Shown: positions 5,829-11,507 of the stretch, in pieces
Layout: every line of letters begins with the position of its first letter
How positions within the stretch are numbered: position 1 is the first letter of the stretch
Assembly: GCA_039179965.1 (NCBI GenBank)
Contig: JBCDEC010000088.1
Location: forward strand, 1 to 16,495
Length of the DNA stretch: 16,495 bases
From: Marinibacterium sp039179965
GTDB taxonomy: Bacteria; Pseudomonadota; Alphaproteobacteria; Rhodobacterales; Rhodobacteraceae
Direction of reading: 5' to 3'
The notes under the pieces: model-generated
The model's input: only the letters and a program-made list of their open reading frames with translations
The model's database searches: none
Told to the model about the DNA's origin: nothing
Made by a program: the position numbers and the translations under genes

Positions 5829-7649
5829 TTGCCGGACATGCCAGAGGCACTGCGCGAGGTCATGAACCTTCAACGAGGACAGGCAAGGGCCCGACCGGAA
5901 GGCCCCTTTGAAAGCGGCGATGCCCCCAACGCCAAGGGGATCAGCGGCGAAGAACTCTCCCTGTTTTTGGATTTCGTCGACGCGCTTGGCGATGAGGCCG
6001 ACCAAGTCCTCAGCCTCAAACGCGGCTATGACGAAACCCGCCTGATCACCACGCTTTTGCGCAATCACCTTCAGGGCAAGTTGACCACCACCAGCTTTCT
6101 GGCCAATGCAAGCGGCCTTGGCTATGGCACCGCCATCCGCGCCATCAATGCGATCGAAGAACGCGGACTTTTGATCCGGCGTCCGCGCACCAAAACCGGC
6201 AAGAGCTTTTCGCTGCACCCGACCGACAAACTCATTGGCGAGTGGCAGGAATACGCGCGCCGGGTTCGCGGTGCCATCGGAGCAACCCTCGGCATCAGCG
6301 CGGCCGGCAAGGGTGGGATCGGTGACTACTTCTTCGGCTCGTCCTACGGCGACAGTCAGTCCATCCCGCCGCCCACACCGTTGCACTCCAAGCTCGACCT
6401 GCAAAGCGACCTGCGCGTTCTGGTCCATGCCGACCCGACCTTCATGGCGATGAACGTCCTGAAGCGGCAGTTCGAAGGGCTCTTCGGCGTTGGGATCAAT
6501 TCTCGCGCGCTGTCCATTGACCGGCTGCGCCAGGAAATCCTGACGAATGCCCAGCAGAAAACCTCGCGCTATGACATCATCGCATCCGACCTGCCATGGT
6601 TTGGGGAACTGGCCGACAAAAGGGTGCTGCTGCCTATCAACGACCTTATGGAGCAGGACGCTCTGGATCTGTCGGATTTTCACCGGGTCGCCCTGGCGTC
6701 CGCCCGGTACCGAGGCCAACAGTTCGGGCTGCCTGTCCAGACGACGCCGGAGTTGCTCTGTGTGCGACGCGACCTGTGCGATGCGGCTGGGATTGGCGTG
6801 CCTTTCACGATTTCCGAAGCCCTGACGACAGCGCGCACCTTGCACAACCGCGCGCAGGGACGCTCCGGCATCGCCTGGAACGCAGCACGGGGCACGCCTT
6901 TGGGGCATACGTTCATGTTCGTGATGGGGGCCATGGGACAGCCCTTTCTGAACCTGGCGCGGGTTGGCGATGACTTTGACGCCGAATGGCCCGAGGGCGA
7001 AAACCTCCGCCCGATGCTCCAATCCGACGAGGCCTATGCCACGGCCGAGTATCTGAGAGAGCTTGTCGATTACTCCCCGGTCTCGATCCTGTCGATGTCC
7101 TGGTACGAGCGCGCCCGGGCCTATGCGGATGGCGAGGTTGCCATGGCCTATTGTGCGACCCTTCTGGCTCCGCTTTTCGAATTGAACGAGGCCTCGCCCG
7201 CCTATGGGGTCACCGATTTTCTACCCCATCCCTATGGGCCGGGCGGCAAGCCGATTGCGCCGGTCGGTGGGTATGCTTTGGCGATCCCCTCCAATATCGA
7301 ACCGGATCGCATCACCGCCGTCTGGCAGGCGCTGCAGTCCCTCACATCGCCTCAAACCATCAAACTCTATATCGAGAACGGCAGCCTGGTGACCCCGCGC
7401 TTCAGCGTCAGCATGGACGCCAGCGTTCGCCGGATTTCACCCGTCATTTCCATTGTGGACGGCATGGCCCGTTCCGGCATCCTGCAGTACTGGCCCCGCC
7501 CGCCGGTTCCCGAAATCACGGACCTCATCAAGATAATCGGCACCGAATTGCACGATATGCTGCAAGGCGCATTGAGCGTCCGTTCGGCCCTTGCCAACGC
7601 GCAAAACCGAGCGGATGAACTGATGCGTGATCGTGGTCACTATGGCTAG
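5829..7649 (+). CDS. Putative one-component regulator: winged-helix-like N-terminus fused to a solute-binding-protein (SBP family 1) domain
   Basis: The 606-aa product starts at TTG 5829, 7 bases after GAAAGGGG; in-frame ATGs at 5838 and 5862 are alternatives. There is no signal peptide or membrane helix, so it should be cytoplasmic. Residues about 65-135 look like a winged helix: a helical segment, then TTTSFLANASGLGYGTAIRA as the turn and recognition helix, IEERGLLIRRPR, and a basic wing TKTGKSFSLHPT. A proline-rich linker (179-184) leads to residues 190-600, which resemble full-length SBP family 1 proteins: LRVLVHADPTF, YDIIASDLPW, FGLPVQTTPELLCVRRDL, the helix GEVAMAYCATLLAPLFE, and GGYALAIPSN followed by TSPQTIKLYIENGSLVTPR. 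The inferred role is sensing a ligand in the cytoplasm and controlling the transporter and dehydrogenase genes through the nearby dyads. An orphan binding protein is less likely given the N-terminus. Confidence 0.8.
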   Translation: MPDMPEALREVMNLQRGQARARPEGPFESGDAPNAKGISGEELSLFLDFVDALGDEADQVLSLKRGYDETRLITTLLRNHLQGKLTTTSFLANASGLGYGTAIRAINAIEERGLLIRRPRTKTGKSFSLHPTDKLIGEWQEYARRVRGAIGATLGISAAGKGGIGDYFFGSSYGDSQSIPPPTPLHSKLDLQSDLRVLVHADPTFMAMNVLKRQFEGLFGVGINSRALSIDRLRQEILTNAQQKTSRYDIIASDLPWFGELADKRVLLPINDLMEQDALDLSDFHRVALASARYRGQQFGLPVQTTPELLCVRRDLCDAAGIGVPFTISEALTTARTLHNRAQGRSGIAWNAARGTPLGHTFMFVMGAMGQPFLNLARVGDDFDAEWPEGENLRPMLQSDEAYATAEYLRELVDYSPVSILSMSWYERARAYADGEVAMAYCATLLAPLFELNEASPAYGVTDFLPHPYGPGGKPIAPVGGYALAIPSNIEPDRITAVWQALQSLTSPQTIKLYIENGSLVTPRFSVSMDASVRRISPVISIVDGMARSGILQYWPRPPVPEITDLIKIIGTELHDMLQGALSVRSALANAQNRADELMRDRGHYG

Positions 7650-7669
7650 GGTCAGGACCCATTGATTTC
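7649..7669 (+). repeat. IS left terminal inverted repeat
   Basis: Begins GGGTCAGGACCCATTGA and continues TTTC. It matches the right end with two mismatches in the first 17 bases and a one-base gap before TTTC. Confidence 0.85.
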
Positions 7670-7796
7670 CGACTGGCGGCGTGATTCACGGTTCGAAAAC
7701 CGAGCGGTGACCATGTCTGATCTTTTTTGGTTGAGCGACGCGCAGATGGCGCGTCTTGAGCCTTTCTTCCCCAAGTCCCACGGCAAGCCTCGCGTT

Positions 7797-7837
7797 CATT
7801 GCCCGGCAGGCGACTTCGAAGCAGTCTGCCGAGAGGG
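7797..7837. repeat. 41-bp insert with inverted repeats inside the transposase
   Basis: The transposase family reads ...KPRV-DDRRVLSG...; here 41 bases separate V and D. Inside the insert, CGGCAG (7804-7809) and CTGCCG (7826-7831) flank CTTCGAAG (7814-7821), all centred on the same point. The expected uninterrupted reading is from family knowledge, not from a second copy in the window. Confidence 0.6.
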
Positions 7838-7900
7838 GATGATCGACGCGTGTTGAGCGGGATTATCTTCATCAACCGCAATGGCTTACGGTGGCGCGAT

Positions 7901-7942
7901 GGTGAGATCATGAATGCCATCGGTTCAAGTGAATGATCGAAC
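7901..7942. repeat. Second short insert with terminal inverted repeat inside the transposase
   Basis: After LRWRD the family continues with about two residues and then AYGPHKTLYNRW. Here 42 bases intervene, keeping the frame but adding a TGA at 7934. GATCAT (7906-7911) and ATGATC (7933-7938) form an inverted repeat near the insert's ends. Confidence 0.5.
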
Positions 7943-8545
7943 GCCGCCTATGGCCCACACAAGACACTCTACAACCGTTGGAATCGGTGGAGCGACAAGG
8001 GCATCTTTGCCCAAATGATGGCGGGTCTGGCGGCCGGGCACGGCGAAGAGAAGACCGTGATGATCGACGCCACTTACCTGAAGGCCCACCGCACCGCGAC
8101 CAGCATGTGCGTGAAAAAAGGGGGCGTGGCCGTCTGATTGGCCGAACCAAAGGCGGCATGAACACCAAGTTGTACGCCATCTGCGACAGCCAGGGCCGCC
8201 CCCTCAACCTGTTCGTCACTGCCGGACAAGTCAGTGACTACATCGGCGCACGGGCTTTGCTTAGCAGCCTGCCGGATGTCGACTGGTTGCTCGGGGATCG
8301 CGGCTATGATGCCGACTGGTTCAGAGAAGCGTTGAAAGACAAAGGGATACGCGCCTGCATACCAGGCCGGAAGCAGCGGAAGAAAACCGTCAAGTACGAC
8401 AAGCGCCGGTACAAACGGCGCAACCGGATCGAGATCATGTTCGGCAGGCTCAAGGATTGGAGGCGTGCGGCGACCCGGTACGATCGTTGCCCCAAGGTTT
8501 TCTTGTCAGCAATCGCACTTGCTGCCCTCGTCATCTACTGGCTTT

Positions 8546-8567
8546 GAAACTCAATGAGTCCAGACCC
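8546..8567 (-). repeat. IS right terminal inverted repeat
   Basis: Read inward on the minus strand it begins GGGTCTGGACTCATTGA and ends GTTTC. It includes part of the transposase stop codon. Confidence 0.85.
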
Positions 8568-8569
8568 TA

Positions 8570-8754
8570 GCTATCAGAGCATCATGTCCTTGCTTGAGAT
8601 TGCGCAATTTTTCGTAGGCTTCGTCGAAGTCCTTACCAAGCGGCGCGCGCCACTTCTTGCGTCCAACAGCAGGCTGCAAATCCAGCGGGACCTTGCGCTG
8701 ATAGTAGTACCTTCCGCGCTCTACGAGCATGTAGTCTGGCTTGGTCTGGGGCAT
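8570..8754 (-). pseudogene. N-terminal remnant of a tyrosine-recombinase integrase
   Basis: From ATG 8754 the minus strand encodes about 61 residues beginning MPQTKPDYMLVERGRYYYQR and including KVPLDLQPAVGRKKWRAPLGKDFDEA. The 'Y/YYQRRVPxDLQxxxGRKxWRxxLGT' pattern is that of the N-terminal domain (DUF6538-like) of phage and island integrases. The catalytic domain is missing: the coding sequence stops exactly at the IS boundary, and a few IS-encoded residues follow to TGA at 8551. The remnant starts about 100 bp from the 3' end of tRNA-Tyr, the usual place for an integrase of an element inserted in that tRNA. No convincing ribosome site precedes it. Confidence 0.75.
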
Positions 8755-8758
8755 ACCG

Positions 8759-8790
8759 GTACCGAAAATGGCTCTGAAAGTACCGAAAAT
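8759..8790. repeat. Pair of 11-bp direct repeats upstream of the integrase remnant
   Basis: GTACCGAAAAT occurs at 8759-8769 and 8780-8790, 21 bp apart (two helical turns), immediately before the integrase start. Such spaced repeats are typical of integrase arm sites or a repressor of the integrase gene; which one cannot be told. Confidence 0.6.
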
Positions 8791-8832
8791 CGGCGCTCAA
8801 TGCGTCGATTGTATGGCAAAAACTTTGATTTT

Positions 8833-8844
8833 TCAATATATTGA
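8833..8844. repeat. 12-bp perfect palindrome beside tRNA-Tyr
   Basis: TCAATATATTGA lies 6 bp from the encoded CCA end of the tRNA, within an AT-rich stretch. It may belong to the old attachment region; no function is shown. Confidence 0.45.
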
Positions 8845-8850
8845 GGTAGT

Positions 8851-8934
8851 TGGTGGGCGACCCTGGAATCGAACCAGGCGTGCGTCTCCGCGAGGGAGTT
8901 ACAGTCCCCTGCCACACCTTGCGGCCTGTCGCCC
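8851..8934 (-). tRNA. tRNA-Tyr (anticodon GTA)
   Basis: On the minus strand the acceptor arms GGGCGAC and GTCGCCC pair. A D-arm GCC...GGC, anticodon stem GGGGA/TCCCT with loop CTGTAAC (anticodon GTA), a long variable arm (GCG-GAGA-CGC) and the T-arm CCTGG-TTCGATT-CCAGG follow. The long variable arm is expected for bacterial tRNA-Tyr. CCA is encoded (8851-8853). Confidence 0.96.
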
Positions 8935-8967
8935 AATGCCGGGCGTTGCACCCGACGTGACGGCGTG

Positions 8968-8994
8968 ATTACAAGCGCGTCTCAGAGGCGTCAA
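8968..8994 (-). promoter_or_regulatory. Candidate sigma-70-type promoter of tRNA-Tyr
   Basis: On the minus strand TTGACG (8994-8989) and TGTAAT (8973-8968) are separated by 15 bases, with transcription expected 25-30 bases before the tRNA 5' end at 8934. The spacer is short, but both boxes are good matches. Confidence 0.5.
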
Positions 8995-9042
8995 CAGGAA
9001 AAACCGGCGGTCCCGCCGTGTGGGCCAGGAGCGACGAGGAAG

Positions 9043-9843
9043 ATGAAAAAGCCAAAGTGGGTTGTTGAAAAAGAGCAGGCGAAAAAGGTCGCGCGCGCTG
9101 AAACTGTTTGGCTTTTTGGCATGCATGCGGTGCGCGATGCCTTGATGAATCCCAAGCGCGAAAAGCTGCGTCTGATCGTGACGCTCAATGCCGAGACGCG
9201 GCTGGCCGACGCCATTGCGGCGTCAGGGCTGGAGCCGGAATTGGCCGATCCGCGAAAATTCAAGGCCCCGATCGATCCGAATTCGGTCCATCAGGGCGCG
9301 GCGGTTGAGGTCAGACCGTTGAACTGGGGCAGCCTGGAGGATGTCTGCATTGGCGAAACCTCTGCGCCGCGGGTCTTGCTTCTGGATCGCGTGACGGATC
9401 CGCACAACGTGGGCGCGATCCTGCGGTCGGCCGAAGTCTTTGGCGCGTCCGCGGTGATCGCGCCGCGTCACCACGCAGCGCCCGAAACCGGGGCTCTGGC
9501 CAAGACGGCAAGCGGCGCCCTGGAGCGCCAGCCCTACCTGCGCGTGCGCAATCTGGCGGATGCGATCGAGACCCTGAAGGACATGGGCTATCTTACGCTC
9601 GGACTGGATGGCACGGGCGCGCAGACGCTGGAGGCGACGCTCGACGGGCGCGGTGCGCGCCCCCTTGCGCTGGTGCTGGGCGCAGAAGGGCCCGGTCTGC
9701 GCGCCCGCACCCGCGAGTGCGTCGATCATCTGGTGCGGATCGATGCGGCCGGGGCGTTTGGATCGCTCAATGTCTCCAACGCTGCGGCCGTCGCGCTGTA
9801 CGCGGCGCAGCGGGCCGCAATTGTGTCAGAATCGCACAGCTGA
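9043..9843 (+). CDS. rlmB: TrmH/SpoU-family RNA 2'-O-methyltransferase, RlmB-like
   Basis: The 266-aa enzyme would transfer a methyl group from SAM to a ribose 2'-OH, probably G2251 of 23S rRNA. An N-terminal substrate-binding domain (WLFGMHAVRDAL at about 23-34, matching 'xGxHAVxxAL') precedes the SPOUT knot domain. Motif 1 is LLDRVTDPHNVGAILRSA (about 113-130, with the catalytic-type Arg128), motif 2 is LVLGAEGPGL (210-219) and motif 3 is GSLNVSNAAAVALY (240-253). ATG 9043 was chosen over GTG 8965 because the earlier start falls in the tRNA-Tyr promoter and adds a non-conserved tail; AGGAG lies 11 bases upstream. The basic start (KKPKWVVEKEQAKK) suits RNA contact. The neighbouring tRNA is divergent. 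The assignment to RlmB rather than another family member rests on the paired N-domain and is probable. Confidence 0.92.
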   Translation: MKKPKWVVEKEQAKKVARAETVWLFGMHAVRDALMNPKREKLRLIVTLNAETRLADAIAASGLEPELADPRKFKAPIDPNSVHQGAAVEVRPLNWGSLEDVCIGETSAPRVLLLDRVTDPHNVGAILRSAEVFGASAVIAPRHHAAPETGALAKTASGALERQPYLRVRNLADAIETLKDMGYLTLGLDGTGAQTLEATLDGRGARPLALVLGAEGPGLRARTRECVDHLVRIDAAGAFGSLNVSNAAAVALYAAQRAAIVSESHS

Positions 9844-9955
9844 GTGAGCCAGTCTGCAACACCGCTCACATCTGCGTTGCGGGGCTTGGCGGAAGATTGC
9901 CGGTCGGCCACTTTGTCTCTCATCCACGCAGCGAGACAGCAGAGGGTCGGGTCAC

Positions 9956-10417
9956 ATGGATCGTCGCCAGTTTATTTTGTCAGGCCTTGCCACAGGTCTC
10001 ACGCTGACCGGCCAATTCGCCACGGCGGGCGGCGGCATGGTCTGTGCGACAGACGGCGTGGCTCTGGATGGGTTCGATTCGGTGAGCTACTTTGCGCCCG
10101 GAGGTCCCGTACCGGGGCGGCGCGATATTGCGCTGATGTGGAAAGGGGCCACATGGTACTTTGCGACCCATCGCCACCGGGACATGTTTGAAGCCAAACC
10201 GCGCGCGCTGTCGCCGCGCTACGGCGGTTACTGTGCCCTGGATATGACGCAGGGGCGGTTGAGCCGCGGGTCACCGCAATCCTGGCAGGTGGCGCAAGGC
10301 CGGCTTTATCTGATCCGAGATGAAACCGCCCATGCGGCCTGGCAGCGGGACATGGCCGGGAACATTGCCCGGGCCGATGCACACTGGCCCGCCGCGTTGC
10401 GCCAGCAGCAAAGCTGA
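9956..10417 (+). CDS. YHS-domain protein with Tat-like signal
   Basis: The 153-aa product begins MDRRQFILSG, a twin-arginine-type signal followed by a short hydrophobic stretch ending near FATAGG, so export is likely. Residues 32-115 carry the YHS-family pattern: DGVALDGFDSVSYFAPGGPVPG, then WKGATWYFATHRHRDMFEAKP and YGGYCALDMTQG. Residues 125-146 (AHAAWQRDMAGNIARADAHW) match the family's conserved tail 'W..D..GNI..A...W'. YHS proteins of this class are poorly characterised and are often proposed to bind metal. The ribosome site is weak (GAGGGT). A 112-bp gap separates it from rlmB, so it may be independently transcribed. Confidence 0.85.
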   Translation: MDRRQFILSGLATGLTLTGQFATAGGGMVCATDGVALDGFDSVSYFAPGGPVPGRRDIALMWKGATWYFATHRHRDMFEAKPRALSPRYGGYCALDMTQGRLSRGSPQSWQVAQGRLYLIRDETAHAAWQRDMAGNIARADAHWPAALRQQQS

Positions 10418-10510
10418 TTGAAAGCCCGCGATCCCGGCCCAAGTTTTTTGTTCACATGCAAGAGAGAAGGCCTTCAACGGCGACATCGATTGCTTATGTA
10501 ACTTTCAGAG

Positions 10511-10530
10511 CACGGATCGGAACCTCCGTG
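10511..10530 (+). repeat. Hairpin upstream of the terminator
   Basis: CACGGA (10511-10516) pairs with TCCGTG (10525-10530) over an 8-base loop, about 30 bases before the terminator stem. With the terminator it could form the body of a short RNA or a structured 3' UTR. Confidence 0.4.
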
Positions 10531-10561
10531 TTTCATTTCACTGTCCCTCGTTCCGACACTG

Positions 10562-10590
10562 CGCTCAGGGTCCGCCCTGGGCGTTTTTTT
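10562..10590 (+). terminator. Strong intrinsic terminator before the CoA-binding gene
   Basis: CGCTCAGGG (10562-10570) pairs with CCCTGGGCG (10575-10583), with one G-U pair and a TCCG tetraloop, followed by seven T (10584-10590). It lies 145 bp after the YHS stop and 70 bp before the next start, so it ends either the YHS mRNA, a short RNA from this gap, or a leader transcript. Confidence 0.85.
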
Positions 10591-10659
10591 CTGGTCGCAA
10601 AAAAGGCGCGCCAACACGGCCGCGTTGAGTGTCCGGGACGCCGGGCATATCGTGCAGGG

Positions 10660-11130
10660 ATGAATGCATATTCCGATTCGTATCTGCGTCAGATCCTGGG
10701 GCGGACCAAGTCGATCGCCATGGTCGGACTGTCGCCGGATCCTTTGCGGCCCAGCTATTTCGTGGGGCGCTACCTGTCTCTGAAAGGCTACAAGATCGTA
10801 CCGGTGCATCCGCGCGCGGCCGGATCAGAGCTGTTTGGCACAACGATTGTCCCCAATCTCGCGCAGGCCGGCGAGGACGTGGATATGGTCGATATCTTCC
10901 GCAAGTCAGAGGCCGTCCCGGAGATCGTCGACGAAGCCCTGGCAGCCTTGCCGAACCTCAAGACGGTTTGGATGCAAATCGGGGTTGAAAACGAAGGCGC
11001 GGCTCAGGTGGCCCGGGCCCGCGGACTGGACGTCATTCAAAACCGCTGCCCCAAAATCGAACATCAACGCCTGTTTGGTGAATTGCGCAAAGCCGGATTC
11101 GCCACCGGTGTGATTTCGTCGAAACTGTAG
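10660..11130 (+). CDS. CoA-binding domain protein (YccU/PF13380 type)
   Basis: The 156-aa protein is a stand-alone Rossmann-type CoA-binding domain, the usual length for this family. Landmarks are SIAMVGLSPDPLRPSYFVGRYL (about 18-39), KIVPVHPRAAGSELFG, VDMVDIFRKSEAVPEIVDEA (75-94), VWMQIGVENEGAA and NRCPKIE (128-134), the conserved 'DRCxKIE' end of the family. ATG 10660 is chosen because the homologous region begins here; AGGG is close upstream. The reading frame is open to 10456, but that would run through the terminator. The family relates to the N-terminal part of succinyl-CoA synthetase; its cellular role is not settled. It converges with hisE. Confidence 0.9.
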   Translation: MNAYSDSYLRQILGRTKSIAMVGLSPDPLRPSYFVGRYLSLKGYKIVPVHPRAAGSELFGTTIVPNLAQAGEDVDMVDIFRKSEAVPEIVDEALAALPNLKTVWMQIGVENEGAAQVARARGLDVIQNRCPKIEHQRLFGELRKAGFATGVISSKL

Positions 11131-11138
11131 ATCGGAGA

Positions 11139-11159
11139 ATTTTCTTCGAAGAAGAAAAT
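11139..11159. terminator. AT-rich hairpin 1 between convergent genes
   Basis: ATTTTCTTC (11139-11147) pairs with GAAGAAAAT (11151-11159) around GAA, 9 bp after the CoA-binding stop codon. Because A and T runs lie in both arms it could terminate transcription from either side. Confidence 0.55.
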
Positions 11160-11167
11160 CCGGACGA

Positions 11168-11187
11168 GAAAATGTGGACACATTTTC
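11168..11187. terminator. AT-rich hairpin 2 between convergent genes
   Basis: GAAAATGTG (11168-11176) pairs with CACATTTTC (11179-11187) with only GA between, so the tip must open slightly. It ends 11 bp before the hisE stop codon and shares the GAAAAT/ATTTTC motif with hairpin 1. Confidence 0.5.
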
Positions 11188-11198
11188 TTCGCAACAGA

Positions 11199-11507
11199 TC
11201 AGCGTCGCGCCTTCTCCTCCAACCCGCTGAGGCCCTGCCGCCGCGCCAGTTCATCCAGCACATCCTGGAGTGCCACATCCCGCGCGGCCAGCATCACCAG
11301 CAAATGGTAAAGCACATCCGCGGCCTCGGCCGTCAGCCGTTCCCGATCCCCGCACACGGCTTCAATGACCGCCTCGATGGCCTCTTCCCCGAACTTCTCC
11401 GCACATTTCTCGGGCCCCTTGGACAGCAACTTCGCCGTCCAACTGGACTCCGGATCGGCCTGGCGCCGTTGTTCGATCGTCTCAAAGAGATCTTCAAGCA
11501 CGCTCAT
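11199..11507 (-). CDS. hisE: Phosphoribosyl-ATP pyrophosphatase
   Basis: The 102-aa enzyme hydrolyses phosphoribosyl-ATP to phosphoribosyl-AMP and pyrophosphate, step 2 of histidine synthesis. Its length is typical for a stand-alone HisE. It shows the all-alpha NTP-pyrophosphatase metal sites: EExxE at 41-45 (EEAIE) and ExxD at 61-64 (EAAD), with KLLSKGPEKCAEKFGEEA before them and DVLYHLLVML after. The start is fixed by a 4-bp ATGA overlap with the hisF stop, so translation is probably coupled; no strong ribosome site of its own is seen. It is the last gene of the his block, and the hairpins at 11139-11187 follow. Confidence 0.96.
   Translation of the reverse strand: MSVLEDLFETIEQRRQADPESSWTAKLLSKGPEKCAEKFGEEAIEAVIEAVCGDRERLTAEAADVLYHLLVMLAARDVALQDVLDELARRQGLSGLEEKARR

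Larger units (their letters stand above)
7713..8547 (+). pseudogene. IS5/IS427-type DDE transposase, two-frame, disrupted
   Basis: The reading starts at ATG 7713 (MSDLFWLSDAQMARLEPF...GKPRV). It jumps frame after a 41-bp insert and resumes at 7838 (DDRRVLSGIIFINRNGLRWRD). It then meets a stop at 7934 inside a second insert and resumes at 7943 (AAYGPHKTLYNRW...), running to the A6G5 run at 8114-8124. A -1 shift there gives RGRGRLIGRTKGGMNTKL to the stop at 8545-8547, inside the right IS end. The catalytic residues survive: Asp in VMIDATY, Asp in LLGDRGYDADW and Glu in RIEIMFGRLKDW. The A6G5 shift is the programmed frameshift known from this group, while the two inserts are damage. An ATG at 7933 opens a long frame-1 reading, but its first 60 residues are out of frame with the transposase and are not real protein. 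Confidence 0.85.
7649..8567 (+). mobile_element. IS5-family (IS427-group-like) insertion sequence, 919 bp, inactive copy
   Basis: The ends are imperfect inverted repeats: left GGGTCAGGACCCATTGA, right (read inward) GGGTCTGGACTCATTGA. Each is flanked by TA, and the full context is CTAG on both sides (7646-7649; 8566-8570 reads CCTAG). TA/CTAG targeting, about 0.85 kb size without the two inserts, and a two-frame DDE transposase all fit the IS427 group. The first base of the element is also the last base of the regulator's TAG stop codon. The transposase frame is broken, so the copy should not move by itself. Confidence 0.88.

Noticed and set aside
5322..7022. 566-aa minus-strand reading across permease 2 and the regulator
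   Set aside because: Antisense to two well-supported genes; composition is that of a shadow frame with no family motif.
7933..8130. Long plus-strand reading from ATG 7933 taken as a new N-terminus for the transposase
   Set aside because: The true transposase residues (AAYGPHKTLYNRW...) are in another frame over this stretch; the frame becomes real only after the A6G5 shift near 8119.
8965..9042. GTG 8965 as start of the RNA methyltransferase
   Set aside because: It lies in the proposed tRNA-Tyr promoter and adds 26 residues without family resemblance; ATG 9043 fits better.
10519..10551. General-stress sigma (EcfG-type) promoter GGAAC...CGTT
   Set aside because: The spacing between GGAAC and CGTT is about 25 bases, too long for the 16-19 expected.
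10456..10659. N-terminal extension of the CoA-binding protein
   Set aside because: It would be encoded across a strong intrinsic terminator and has no family resemblance.
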